A stretch of 32,956 bases of DNA from Campylobacterales bacterium (GTDB lineage: Bacteria > Campylobacterota > Campylobacteria > Campylobacterales > QNZT01). The position numbers and the translations under genes are program-made. The notes under the pieces are model-generated. The model saw only the letters and a list, made by a program, of their open reading frames with translations. It had not been told where the DNA came from and did not search any database. This document shows, piece by piece, positions 8,190 to 18,026 of the stretch (position 1 is the stretch's first letter; every line of letters begins with the position of its first letter). The stretch covers positions 1 through 32,956 of the forward strand of contig JALWKJ010000233.1 in the NCBI GenBank assembly GCA_027081495.1, given 5' to 3'.

Positions 8190-9281
8190 AGTTTTATCGG
8201 ATTGCGCGTTAAGGGCTAAGAGAGCTAAAAGCGCTATAACCGTCGAGCTGAAAAAGAGATATTTGCCGTAAAAATAACCCGCGACCAAAGAGCCGAAAAA
8301 CCCCCCGAGTCCAAAGCCTATTCCATAATAAAATTGAGACGAGAGTTTTTTGTTTTCGTAAATGATGTACAAATAACTTATCGTAGCGGAATGATAAAGC
8401 GCGAAGCTAAAAGCATGAAGGCTTTGAGTAAGATAGAGTATAGGCAGATTGTCGGGGTAACTAAAAAGAAACAGCCATCGAATTGCCGTTATAAATACGG
8501 TGATTTTGATAATTTTTAAAAGATCGTATTTTAAAAAAAACGCCTGATAGTAAAAAAGTAAAATCTCACATATGACTCCAAATGTCCAAAGGTAACTGAT
8601 AGTAGTAAGATCAAGTCCGTGTTCGTTTTCATAAACGGTAAAAAAACTATAAAACGCCCCAAAACTTACCTGCATCAAAAAGATTGAAATCCAGAGAGGA
8701 AGATTTTCGTAAAAATCAAATTTTTTTCTCTCTTTGTTATCGCTGTTTGAAAAAGAGATGTCGCTTGTCGATATGATGTATCCGAAGATTACGCTGCAAA
8801 CTATAGTAAAAGCCGCAAAGTGTATTCCGATATATGGATCTTTAAGCAGTTTTGGAAGAACAAGCGCCACGATTATGAAGCCAAGAGAGCCAAAAAGCCT
8901 CGATTTTCCGTAGTTCTCCTTTTTTAGGTACTTAAGGGCGTAAATTTCGATATATGGCAATACAAGTCCCGTGGAGACGCCGTAAACGATGTTTGAAAAA
9001 GCAAAAAGATAGAAATCTTCAAGACTTAGATAAAAAAGACCTACGGTAACAAGCATAAAAAACAGAGCTATATGAAAAAGCTCTTTTGTTAGTTTAAAAC
9101 GCTTTAAAAAGAAAAACGGCGTGATAAATCTCATAAGAGGGGAGATAGAGAAAATTATACCGATTTGAAGAGGAGTGTAACCGATATTTTGTAGAATTTT
9201 AGGTAAAAATATAACATAGACGCCGATTAATGAAAAATAGAAAAAGAAAAAAGCCGAGATGTTAAAAAAACGCCATCTCAT
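8166..9281 (-). CDS. MFS transporter (MFS_1-like / HcaT-like)
   Basis: 371 aa, about 11-12 hydrophobic segments; N-terminal FFFFYFSLIGVYVIFLPKILQNIGYTPLQIGIIFSISPLMRFI. Confidence 0.8.
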   Translation of the reverse strand: MRWRFFNISAFFFFYFSLIGVYVIFLPKILQNIGYTPLQIGIIFSISPLMRFITPFFFLKRFKLTKELFHIALFFMLVTVGLFYLSLEDFYLFAFSNIVYGVSTGLVLPYIEIYALKYLKKENYGKSRLFGSLGFIIVALVLPKLLKDPYIGIHFAAFTIVCSVIFGYIISTSDISFSNSDNKERKKFDFYENLPLWISIFLMQVSFGAFYSFFTVYENEHGLDLTTISYLWTFGVICEILLFYYQAFFLKYDLLKIIKITVFITAIRWLFLFSYPDNLPILYLTQSLHAFSFALYHSATISYLYIIYENKKLSSQFYYGIGFGLGGFFGSLVAGYFYGKYLFFSSTVIALLALLALNAQSDKTLFKHRYD

Positions 9282-9778
9282 GAAGAGGTTTTTATAACAG
9301 ATGTTCCGCTAAGTAGATCATGAAGCGATCTTTTGTCTTTTCTAAAAATAGTAACAAACAGTCCGAAGAAAGATATTAGAACGAAATTAAAAAATAAAAA
9401 TCTTAAAATAGCCGATATCGCATTCGGTTTTTCTCCGCTTTGGTTGTCTATTATCATAAGGTCGTATGCTTTTAGTCCCGGTGTCTGTCCGGTTTTTACA
9501 TAAAAAGCCGTCACGACTCCTCCAAGCAGTAAAAATATATAAGTCCACGCCATTAACTTGTGTTCGCCTACTCCTCCATCACCTTTTAAGCCGTCAAAAA
9601 CCAGATATATAACCAGATAAAAAATAGGCATCGCGAGCAAAAAAGAGTCGGTAATAAACGCTTTGATCCGTTCGCCTATCGTGGCGTATTTATACTTTTG
9701 CGTCTCTTCTTTTGATTTGCCCTTTTTTTTCTCTTTTTTGGGTGTGATTTTGTTTTGTTTTACATCTCTCCAACGCAT
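9278..9778 (-). CDS. RDD family membrane protein
   Basis: RIKAFITDSFLLAMPIFYL, GQTPGLKAYDLMIID, DKRSLHDLLSGTSVI; overlaps the MFS gene by 4 nt (ATGA). Confidence 0.85.
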   Translation of the reverse strand: MRWRDVKQNKITPKKEKKKGKSKEETQKYKYATIGERIKAFITDSFLLAMPIFYLVIYLVFDGLKGDGGVGEHKLMAWTYIFLLLGGVVTAFYVKTGQTPGLKAYDLMIIDNQSGEKPNAISAILRFLFFNFVLISFFGLFVTIFRKDKRSLHDLLSGTSVIKTSS

Positions 9779-9781
9779 CTG

Positions 9782-10342
9782 TTACCTTAAGATTCTTGGA
9801 AGCGTTATTCCCGTTTGCGCCTGATATTTACCTTTTTTGTCGGCGTAAGTCACCTCGCATTCTTCGTCACCTTCAAGAAAAAGTACTTGCGCGATCCCTT
9901 CATTTGCGTATATTTTCGCCGGAAGAGGGGTAGTGTTTGAAATCTCTATCGTTATATGCCCCTCGAAAGCCGGTTCAAACGGTGTTACATTCACTATAAT
10001 ACCGCATCTTGCGTAAGTGCTTTTTCCAAGACAGATCGCCAATACATTATTGGGCATACGAAAATATTCGACCGTCCTAGCCAAAGCAAAAGAGTTAGGC
10101 GGTATGATTGCGATATCCGCCTCTATGTCGATGACATTCGCATCGTCGAAATTTTTAGGGTCAACGACGGTTGAATTTACATTCGTAAATATTTTAAATT
10201 CTCTACCGACCCTTATGTCGTATCCATAGCTGCTTAGACCGTAACTTACGACATTTTGACCTATCTGCTCTTCGCAAAAAGGCTCGATCATTCTCTTATT
10301 AAGCGATTTTTCCCTTATCCACTTGTCGGATTTTAATCCCAT
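9782..10342 (-). CDS. dcd: dCTP deaminase
   Basis: 186 aa; [61 protein letters not shown]. Confidence 0.96.
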   Translation of the reverse strand: MGLKSDKWIREKSLNKRMIEPFCEEQIGQNVVSYGLSSYGYDIRVGREFKIFTNVNSTVVDPKNFDDANVIDIEADIAIIPPNSFALARTVEYFRMPNNVLAICLGKSTYARCGIIVNVTPFEPAFEGHITIEISNTTPLPAKIYANEGIAQVLFLEGDEECEVTYADKKGKYQAQTGITLPRILR

Positions 10343-10478
10343 ATCTGCTCTTTGTGCTTTTTTATAAAGATTATATCACACGAACTATTAAGCGCCTAAA
10401 ACGATACTTTATCTTATAAAAAAAGTGCCCGTTATTATCTTTTTTTCGTTATTATTACGCAAACGATTAGGAGATTTC

Positions 10479-10925
10479 ATGAAACATAGTGAGATAAAAG
10501 AGTTGATATCCATATTTGATGAAAGCGATATCACAAAACTAAAGATTAACGATAAAGAGTTTTCCATAACTCTTGAAAAATCCGTTTTATCCCATTGCGT
10601 AGAGCAGCAGCCAAAAATCCAAATAGCACAGACGGCACAAGCGGCGGAGTCGATAACGCCCAAAACAGTTCCAAATTCCGCCGATGTCGTAACGATCAAT
10701 TCGCCTATGGTCGGTACATTTTATGTCGCTCCAAGCCCCGGTTCCGCCCCTTTTGTTAGAGTGGGGGATAAAGTTTCAAAAGGAGATACCGTTGGAATCG
10801 TAGAGGCGATGAAGATCATGAATGAAATCGAAGCCGAATTTGATGCTAAAATAGTAAAAATGCTTATCGAAGACGGACAACCGGTCGAGTTTGGAACTCC
10901 TCTATTTGAAGTGGAGAAACTTTAA
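10479..10925 (+). CDS. accB: Biotin carboxyl carrier protein of acetyl-CoA carboxylase
   Basis: MKHSEIKELISIFDESDITKLKI start with TTAGGAGA upstream; C-terminal EAMKIMNEIEAE biotinylation motif. The track start at 10425 is probably too far upstream. Confidence 0.95.
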   Translation: MKHSEIKELISIFDESDITKLKINDKEFSITLEKSVLSHCVEQQPKIQIAQTAQAAESITPKTVPNSADVVTINSPMVGTFYVAPSPGSAPFVRVGDKVSKGDTVGIVEAMKIMNEIEAEFDAKIVKMLIEDGQPVEFGTPLFEVEKL

Positions 10926-12250
10926 TGTCAATAGAAAAAATTCTCGTCGCAAATAGAGGTGAAATAGCGCTAAGAGCGATTCGTACTATCAAAGAGATGG
11001 GTAAGCAGGCGATCGCCGTTTATTCTCAGGCCGATAAAGAGGCTCTTTATCTCGATTATGCGGACGCTTCTATTTGTATAGGAAAAGATCGATCCGATCA
11101 AAGTTATCTAAATATTCCAGCCATTATTTCCGCCGCCGAAGTAAGCGAGTGCGATGCGATATTTCCCGGATACGGTTTTTTAAGTGAAAATCAGGATTTT
11201 GTTGAAATATGTAAATATCACGGTATAAAATTTATAGGTCCTGATGTCGGTGTTATGGAACTTATGAGCGATAAATCAAAAGCCAAAGATGTCATGAAAA
11301 AAGCAGGCGTTCCGGTTATTCCCGGAAGCGAGGGAGCTTTAAACAGCGCGGAGGAAGCAAAAGAACTCGCAAATGAGATGGGTTATCCCGTTATTATCAA
11401 AGCTTCAGCCGGAGGCGGGGGCAGGGGCATGAGAAAGATAGAGAGCGAAGATGAAGTTGAAAATGCGTTTTTGGCGGCTTCATCGGAAGCGTTAAGCGCA
11501 TTCGGCGACGGTACTATGTATATGGAAAAGTTTATTGAAAATCCTCGCCATGTCGAAGTTCAGGTTTTGGCCGATTCTCATGGGAATGTCGTGCATCTTG
11601 GAGAAAGAGATTGCTCTTTGCAAAGAAGACATCAAAAACTTATAGAAGAGTCCCCGGCTCTCGTGCTAAGCGAAAAAAAGAGAAAAGAGCTTCATGACGC
11701 CGCGGTAAAAGCCGCTGAGTATATAAAATATGAAAATGCCGGAACTTTTGAGTTTCTTGTAGATAAAAACGGAGATTTTTATTTTATGGAGATGAATACG
11801 AGACTTCAGGTCGAGCATCCGGTTAGCGAAATGGTAAGCGGTATAGATATAATAGAGTGGATGATAAGAATAGCCGAAGGAGAGAAACTTTTTTCACAAG
11901 ATTCCATCGATTTGAAAGGTCATTCGATCGAGTGTAGAATAACCGCCGAAGATCCCGTAACATTTATTCCAAGCCCCGGGAAGATAACAAAATGGATACC
12001 CTCTGGCGGTAGAAATGTAAGAATAGATTCTCATGCCTATGAGGGGTATGTGGTGCCTCAGTATTATGATTCTATGATAGGCAAGCTTATCGTATGGGGC
12101 GAAAATAGAGATAGGGCTATAGCGAAAATGAGAGAAGCCTTGAGAGAATTTCGGGTTGAAGGTATTAAAACGGTTATAGATTTTCACTCGGCTATGATGG
12201 ATAATCCGGACTTTCAGACAAATAATTTCGATACAAACTATCTCTCATGA
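10925..12250 (+). CDS. accC: Biotin carboxylase subunit of acetyl-CoA carboxylase
   Basis: IEKILVANRGEIALRAIRT, GYPVIIKASAGGGGRGM, FYFMEMNTRLQVEHPVSEMVSGID; overlaps accB by 1 nt. Confidence 0.97.
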   Translation: MSIEKILVANRGEIALRAIRTIKEMGKQAIAVYSQADKEALYLDYADASICIGKDRSDQSYLNIPAIISAAEVSECDAIFPGYGFLSENQDFVEICKYHGIKFIGPDVGVMELMSDKSKAKDVMKKAGVPVIPGSEGALNSAEEAKELANEMGYPVIIKASAGGGGRGMRKIESEDEVENAFLAASSEALSAFGDGTMYMEKFIENPRHVEVQVLADSHGNVVHLGERDCSLQRRHQKLIEESPALVLSEKKRKELHDAAVKAAEYIKYENAGTFEFLVDKNGDFYFMEMNTRLQVEHPVSEMVSGIDIIEWMIRIAEGEKLFSQDSIDLKGHSIECRITAEDPVTFIPSPGKITKWIPSGGRNVRIDSHAYEGYVVPQYYDSMIGKLIVWGENRDRAIAKMREALREFRVEGIKTVIDFHSAMMDNPDFQTNNFDTNYLS

Positions 12251-12813
12251 GAGAAATAATTCTGGTTCGCCACGGCGAACCGGATTTAGAAATCCCGCAA
12301 AAAATAAGCGCAAATGAAATTCCTATCTTTTTACAAAAGTATAACAGCGCCTCTTTAAAGCAAAATTCTACCCCCTCAAACAAACTTCTCTTTTTATCTC
12401 AAAACGCCGCCGTTGTTTGCAGCGATCTTGTTAGATCGATTCAAAGCGCGCAAAAATGTTCCGTATCGCCGTATATGGTCGATACTTTGTTTCGCGAAAG
12501 CATACCTCCTTATTTTCAAAACGATTTTTTTAGATTTACGCCCAAACAGTGGTTGGTTTTTTCAAGATTGTTGTGGCTTATAGGTTTTTCTAACAATGGC
12601 GAGTCTTTGATCGGAGCAATAAAAAGAGCGAAAAAAGCGGCGAATATATTGATAGAACTTTCAAAAAGCGAAAGAGTGGTTCTTTTCGGTCATGGTCTAT
12701 TTAATATTCTTATAGCAAAAGAGTTAAGAAGAAGGGGATTTAGCGGTAAAAAAGTCCCGGCAAAAAAACACTGGGACTACGGTAAATATATAAAACTCAA
12801 AGATCGCATCTAA
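12247..12813 (+). CDS. Histidine phosphatase family protein
   Basis: EIILVRHGEPDL (RHG), CSDLVRSIQSA, NNGESL, VVLFGHG; overlaps accC stop by ATGA. Confidence 0.85.
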   Translation: MREIILVRHGEPDLEIPQKISANEIPIFLQKYNSASLKQNSTPSNKLLFLSQNAAVVCSDLVRSIQSAQKCSVSPYMVDTLFRESIPPYFQNDFFRFTPKQWLVFSRLLWLIGFSNNGESLIGAIKRAKKAANILIELSKSERVVLFGHGLFNILIAKELRRRGFSGKKVPAKKHWDYGKYIKLKDRI

Positions 12814-13879
12814 AATCGCTGTTGCTGTCGATAGTAATCTTCTCTTCTTCCGTAAAAGTTTTGATCTTTTGATCTTCATCTTCGAAAAGAATTTTTATCT
12901 TAACGGCGCCGTCGAGTGTCGCGGGACAATAGTTTATACGGTAAAAACTGCTGTTGTAGAGAATATCTTCGTAAGTTTGAGTAAAAGCGCTTTGTATATT
13001 TTGCTCGGAAGCTTCAAAGTGATGATCTTTTCCGCTTATCTCTTTAAGAGTTTCGTTATCCGCTTTACCTATTCCTATAGTGTAGTATTGAATCTGGTCT
13101 TTAAGCGATTTTAACATCTCTTTTTTGCCGACTATTCCAGCCTCGTCTCGACCGTCCGTAAAGACAACGACCGATCCTATCTCAAAACCGTTTTTATTTT
13201 CACAACCAATCCATGAACAGATCTTTTCACCGCTTTGTTCTATCGCGCCGTATAAATTGGTAGAGTTGTATCCTTTTAGATATGTGTTTACGAAGTTTGG
13301 ATCGGTTAGTTGTTCAACGGCATTTTTCAAAATCGTGAGATTCGCGGTAGGAAATTCCGTTTGCGGGCTTAACGCGAATATAGATTTTTTTGAGTTAAAA
13401 TAATAAATAGCTATCTCGAAATTTCCGCTTTTAATTATGTTGTCGATAAAATCGTTGCTTGAATTAATAAGTTGATTGCAGACGCTGTCGCTGTTACTGT
13501 CGCCGCAACCGCCTTCGAGAATCGAGCCGGAAAGATCCAATAAAAGTAAAATTTTACTTTTTACCGTATTATCGGTTTTTTGGACTCTTATGATACTTTC
13601 ATCTTTGATTTTACCGTTTTCGACCAAAGAGTAGTGATATGAGTCTTCAAGCAGATCTATTTGTTTGTAAGATATCGGTTTGTTAAGCGTTCTGATAATC
13701 GTCTGAAAATGTCCGCCGTCAATATCGTTGTTTGCGACAAACCGACTCTTCTTGACCGTGATTAACTGAAGTTTTCCGCTTGATTTAGTACTAAGAGACG
13801 AACTCTTATTTTCATCGGCAACTCTGCCGCAACCGCTTAAAAATAGGAAGATGGTTATTAAAACCGCTATTTTAGACAT
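12797..13879 (-). CDS. VWA-domain lipoprotein
   Basis: Signal peptide with lipobox (FLFLSGC); MIDAS motif LLLLDLSGSI and VVVFTDGRDEAG. Confidence 0.85.
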   Translation of the reverse strand: MSKIAVLITIFLFLSGCGRVADENKSSSLSTKSSGKLQLITVKKSRFVANNDIDGGHFQTIIRTLNKPISYKQIDLLEDSYHYSLVENGKIKDESIIRVQKTDNTVKSKILLLLDLSGSILEGGCGDSNSDSVCNQLINSSNDFIDNIIKSGNFEIAIYYFNSKKSIFALSPQTEFPTANLTILKNAVEQLTDPNFVNTYLKGYNSTNLYGAIEQSGEKICSWIGCENKNGFEIGSVVVFTDGRDEAGIVGKKEMLKSLKDQIQYYTIGIGKADNETLKEISGKDHHFEASEQNIQSAFTQTYEDILYNSSFYRINYCPATLDGAVKIKILFEDEDQKIKTFTEEEKITIDSNSDFRCDL

Positions 13880-13891
13880 AGATATTCCTTC

Positions 13892-14722
13892 TTAAGGTTT
13901 TCTTATAACCTTGATATTTGCTTCGGATTTTTTCTTTTCGAAATACGAAATAAGATTTGCCTGTTCCTGCTCTTTCATCAACCTCATGAAGATATTTTGT
14001 TTTACTTGTTCGTATGAAGCGGTAATAGGAGCTTCTTTTTTCAAGATAAAAAACATTGCGGAATATTCTCCCAAATTTACGATCGGAGTAAATTTTCTAA
14101 GGGGAGTTTGTAAAAGAAACTGAATGAGTCTTGGATTGGTCTTGTTGGGATCGAGGGTTTTTGTAGTAATTTTTACATTCGGAAGCATTAGCATTGGTCG
14201 CATTTGAATAGCTTGAAGAGCTTGGGGATCTTTTGCCGTATATTCCTGGATTTTAATTTTTCCGGCAATCGTAAATTCGTTTTTATGTTTTTCGTAAAAG
14301 GCTTTCATCTGTTCGGGTGTCGGTTTTTTCATTTTTCCTTCAAGGATGATCTGATAAAGCTTCTCTTTTTTTATGATATTTTCTATATCTTTTTGTAAAG
14401 ACTGCAGGGTTTTTCCCTCTTTTTGTAAAGCTTTTTGAAACTCTTCTTTATTCATGCGGTTTTGTTTCGCAATCTCCTCTACTCTTTTGTTTATTTCGTC
14501 GGGAGTAGCGTAAATTCCGAGTTTTTGAATCTCTTCCTCTTCTATCTTCTCTTGTATGAGCGAGTTTACGGCGTCTTCTTTGGAAATATGTTTTTGCCGG
14601 CTTAGTTTTTGAATCTCATATATAGTAATTGGATTTGAGTTAACCGTCAACGCCACCGCTCCCACGGTTTTTGCAAACAGAGAGATCTGAACTATCGCTA
14701 AAATTAAAAAATATTTTATCAT
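13892..14722 (-). CDS. SurA/PpiC-type periplasmic chaperone-isomerase-like protein
   Basis: Signal peptide MIKYFLILAIVQISLFA, SurA_N-like VNSNPITIYEIQKLSRQKHISKEDAVNSLIQEKI. Start revised to ATG at 14722 (AAGGAA RBS) from track 14794. Confidence 0.85.
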   Translation of the reverse strand: MIKYFLILAIVQISLFAKTVGAVALTVNSNPITIYEIQKLSRQKHISKEDAVNSLIQEKIEEEEIQKLGIYATPDEINKRVEEIAKQNRMNKEEFQKALQKEGKTLQSLQKDIENIIKKEKLYQIILEGKMKKPTPEQMKAFYEKHKNEFTIAGKIKIQEYTAKDPQALQAIQMRPMLMLPNVKITTKTLDPNKTNPRLIQFLLQTPLRKFTPIVNLGEYSAMFFILKKEAPITASYEQVKQNIFMRLMKEQEQANLISYFEKKKSEANIKVIRKP

Positions 14723-14799
14723 GGTTAAAATTCCTTGCATTAACTCTGCTTGAAGATTATAACACATTATGCTAAAATTGCTCCAAAAAGGCATATATA

Positions 14800-16194
14800 A
14801 TGATCACTACTCGTTTTGCTCCAAGCCCTACCGGGTATTTGCATATAGGCGGACTTAGAACCGCGCTTTATAGTTATCTTTGGGCGCGTAAAAATAGCGG
14901 GAGGTTTTTACTTCGTATCGAAGATACGGATCTTAAAAGAAATTCTCAAGAAGCCGCCGAGGCTATAGAAAAAGCTTTTAAGTGGGTGAAATTATCTTTT
15001 GACGATGAAGTAGTTTATCAGTCTAAAAGGTTTGATATATATAAAAAATATATAAAACAACTTCTAGATGAAAAAAAAGCTTACTATTGTTATATGAGCA
15101 AAGAGGAGCTTGACGATTTGCGCGCTATGCAGCAAAGCAAAAAACAAAGACCGAGATATGACGGGAGATATCGTGATTTTAAAGGCGTTCCACCCGAAGG
15201 GATAGAGCCGGTAGTGCGTATAAAAGCGCCGCATGACGCGGTTATAAGTTTTATTGACGGTATAAAAGGAGAGATAAGTTTTAAATCGGAAGATATTTTA
15301 GACGATTTTATCATTGCAAGAGCCGACGGTACGCCTACTTATAATTTCGTAGTCGCTATCGATGACGCTTTGATGGGTATAACGGATGTCATTAGGGGAG
15401 ACGATCATTTATCAAATACTCCGAAACAGATCGTTATATACGAAGCTTTGGGATTTAAGATTCCAAAATTTTATCATGTTCCGATGATTTTAAATCCAAA
15501 CGGCAAAAAACTCTCAAAAAGAGATGGAGCAATGGATGTCATGGAGTATAAAAAAATGGGATATCTTCCCGAGGCTCTACTAAATTTTTTGGTTCGTTTA
15601 GGATGGAGTCATGGTGATCAGGAAATCTTTTCATTTAAAGAGATGCTTGAACTTTTCGATCCGTCAAATATAAACAAATCCGCTTCCGCGTACAACGGCG
15701 AAAAGCTTTTGTGGTTAAATGCCCATTATATAAAAAACGCCTCATATGAGAGAATTATAGAAGAGTTAAAAGAGTTTAATGTCGATATAAAAGATCATGA
15801 TAAAAAAGAGGTTTTGGTTGACGCCATAAGAGAGCGGGCAAAGACGCTTGTGGAGTTTGCGGATATGGCAAATTCTATCTTGAAACCTCCAAAACAATAT
15901 GATCAAAAAGCCGTAAAAAAATTTATAAGCGAAGAGTCGCTGGAAATACTTTTGAAATACGCCGCTTTTTTGAGGATTTACGATAAAAAACTTCATCTTC
16001 CCGTCGATTTTGAAGAAGCTACCAAAATATTTATGAAAAAACATGATTTAAAGATGAAGCAGCTTGCTCAACCTGTTAGAATCGCGATGGTCGGAAGTTC
16101 AACCAGCCCTTCGGTATATGATGTGCTTAGTATAGTAACGGTTGAAGGGGCGATAGATAGAATAGAAAAATTTATAAAATATATAAAAGGTTAA
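14800..16194 (+). CDS. gltX: Glutamyl-tRNA synthetase (probably the GltX2-type paralogue by gene order)
   Basis: TRFAPSPTGYLHIGGLRTALYSYLWA (HIGH), KLSKRDGAMDV (KMSKS-equivalent), full 464 aa. Confidence 0.96.
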   Translation: MITTRFAPSPTGYLHIGGLRTALYSYLWARKNSGRFLLRIEDTDLKRNSQEAAEAIEKAFKWVKLSFDDEVVYQSKRFDIYKKYIKQLLDEKKAYYCYMSKEELDDLRAMQQSKKQRPRYDGRYRDFKGVPPEGIEPVVRIKAPHDAVISFIDGIKGEISFKSEDILDDFIIARADGTPTYNFVVAIDDALMGITDVIRGDDHLSNTPKQIVIYEALGFKIPKFYHVPMILNPNGKKLSKRDGAMDVMEYKKMGYLPEALLNFLVRLGWSHGDQEIFSFKEMLELFDPSNINKSASAYNGEKLLWLNAHYIKNASYERIIEELKEFNVDIKDHDKKEVLVDAIRERAKTLVEFADMANSILKPPKQYDQKAVKKFISEESLEILLKYAAFLRIYDKKLHLPVDFEEATKIFMKKHDLKMKQLAQPVRIAMVGSSTSPSVYDVLSIVTVEGAIDRIEKFIKYIKG

Positions 16195-16199
16195 ATAAT

Positions 16200-17480
16200 T
16201 TGGAACATTTTAAAGAAGAGACATTAAAATATCATGAACACGGTAAAATAGGAACGCTGATTACAAAGCCATGCAACACGCAAAAAGACCTTTCTATGGC
16301 ATATACGCCGGGAGTTGCATATCCTTGTCTTGAGATAGAAAAAAAGCCGTCTTTGGCATACGAATATACGAACAAAGGAAATCTTGTAGCGGTTATCACC
16401 GATGGAAGCGCGGTACTTGGGCTTGGAAATATAGGCGCTCTTGCCGGAAAACCGGTTATGGAAGGAAAAGCGGTTTTATTTAAGACTTTTGCGAATGTCG
16501 ATGCTATCGATGTCGAGTTAAATGTCCATACGGTTGATGAAATAGTAAGCGTTTGTGCCGCTATCAGCGATACATACGGAGGAATAAATCTCGAAGATAT
16601 AAAAGCGCCGGAGTGTTTCGAGATAGAAAAGAGACTCCAAGAGATGGTAAATATTCCCGTTTTTCATGACGATCAACACGGAACGGCGATAATAACGGCA
16701 GCCGGACTCTTAAACGCCCTTGAGTTAACAGGAAAAAAGATGGAAAATATTAAAATCGTCATAATCGGCGCCGGAGCCGCCGGAATAGCAAGCGCAAAAA
16801 TGTACAAAAATCTTGGCGCAAAGCATATCGTACTTGTAGATTCAAAAGGCGTAATCAATACAAAAAGGGAGGATCTTAATGTTTATAAAGCGGAATTTGC
16901 GATAGATACCGACGATAAAACTTTAGCCGACGCGTTAAAGGACGCCGATATGATGCTTGGACTTAGCGGACCTAGAATCGTTTCCAAGCAGATGGTAAAA
17001 ACTATGGCAAAAGATGCGATTATTTTTGCCTGTGCAAATCCTACTCCGGAAATTACGCCCGCTGAAGTGAAAGAGGTAAGAGACGACATAATAGTCGGGA
17101 CGGGAAGAAGCGATTATCCCAATCAAGTGAACAATGTTTTGGGTTTCCCGTCAATCTTTCGAGGCGCTCTTGATGTAGGAGCGAAAAAGATTACCGAAAA
17201 TATGAAGATAGCAGCCGCAAAAGCGCTTGCGGCATTGGCAAAAGAGCCTGTTCCCTACTATGTAAAAGCGGCTTATAACAATCCCGATCTTGAGTTTGGC
17301 AAAAACCATATCATACCGACGCCGTTTAGCAAAGAAGTTATGGTATGGGTCGCTTCGGCCGTGGCAAAAGCGGCTTTTGAAGACGGTGTTACAGATTTGA
17401 AAACATGCGATATAGAAAATTATAGAAAAAAACTAAGAGAGATAGCGTATCTTGACAGCCGGGAAGATACGAGGCAATAG
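16200..17480 (+). CDS. Malic enzyme (NAD(P)-dependent malate dehydrogenase, oxaloacetate-decarboxylating)
   Basis: SMAYTPGVAYPCLEI, AVITDGSAVLGLGNIG, FHDDQHGTAIITAAGLLNAL, VIIGAGAAGIASAKM; TTG start at 16200. Confidence 0.95.
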   Translation: MEHFKEETLKYHEHGKIGTLITKPCNTQKDLSMAYTPGVAYPCLEIEKKPSLAYEYTNKGNLVAVITDGSAVLGLGNIGALAGKPVMEGKAVLFKTFANVDAIDVELNVHTVDEIVSVCAAISDTYGGINLEDIKAPECFEIEKRLQEMVNIPVFHDDQHGTAIITAAGLLNALELTGKKMENIKIVIIGAGAAGIASAKMYKNLGAKHIVLVDSKGVINTKREDLNVYKAEFAIDTDDKTLADALKDADMMLGLSGPRIVSKQMVKTMAKDAIIFACANPTPEITPAEVKEVRDDIIVGTGRSDYPNQVNNVLGFPSIFRGALDVGAKKITENMKIAAAKALAALAKEPVPYYVKAAYNNPDLEFGKNHIIPTPFSKEVMVWVASAVAKAAFEDGVTDLKTCDIENYRKKLREIAYLDSREDTRQ

Positions 17481-17969
17481 ATGAATATCCAAATTTTTGC
17501 AACGGGCGGTACGATAGCTAAAAAATACGATGAAATCAGCGGTAAGCTCGTTTTTGACGACGAGCTTCCTCAAAAAATTTTAAAACAGGCTAGATCAACC
17601 GAAAAATTCGATATACAAACACTTATGCTTAAAGACTCTCTTGAAATGGATGAAATCGATAGAGAGATTATTTTGCAGTCCGTTAATAGTACGAATTTAA
17701 ATAAAATAGTGATACTTCACGGAACCGATACCATGATAGAAACCGCCCGTAAACTCTCAAAAATAAAAGGAAAAACGGTAGTTTTAACGGGAGCTATGAT
17801 TCCTTTTTCTTTTAAAAATTCCGATGCTCTTTTTAATGTAGGCTTGGCTATAGGGGCGCTTAGCGGTTTAAGCAAGGGCGTCTATATAGCGATGAACTCA
17901 AGGTTGTTTACTTACGACAATGTGAAAAAAGACAAAAACAGAGCCGTTTTCGACTATCTTAGAACTTAA
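17481..17969 (+). CDS. Single-domain asparaginase-family protein
   Basis: IQIFATGGTIAKKYD and VILHGTDTMIETA, the two catalytic Thr motifs of type I/II asparaginase; 162 aa only, C-terminal domain absent. Confidence 0.85.
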   Translation: MNIQIFATGGTIAKKYDEISGKLVFDDELPQKILKQARSTEKFDIQTLMLKDSLEMDEIDREIILQSVNSTNLNKIVILHGTDTMIETARKLSKIKGKTVVLTGAMIPFSFKNSDALFNVGLAIGALSGLSKGVYIAMNSRLFTYDNVKKDKNRAVFDYLRT

Positions 17970-17992
17970 GAATAATTAAAAAAATCCGATAT
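17966..17992 (+). promoter_or_regulatory. Candidate sigma-28 (FliA) promoter upstream of chemoreceptor 1
   Basis: TTAAGAAT-N11-TCCGATAT, 34 nt before ATG 18027; -35 is the weakest of the three. Confidence 0.6.
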
Positions 17993-18026
17993 TGTAATTA
18001 TACAATTATAAAAGGAATTTATTATT

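Noticed and set aside
16199-16206. TTGGAAC as a sigma-54 -24 element before malic enzyme
   Set aside because: No TTGC-type -12 element at the right distance, and it overlaps the TTG start codon.
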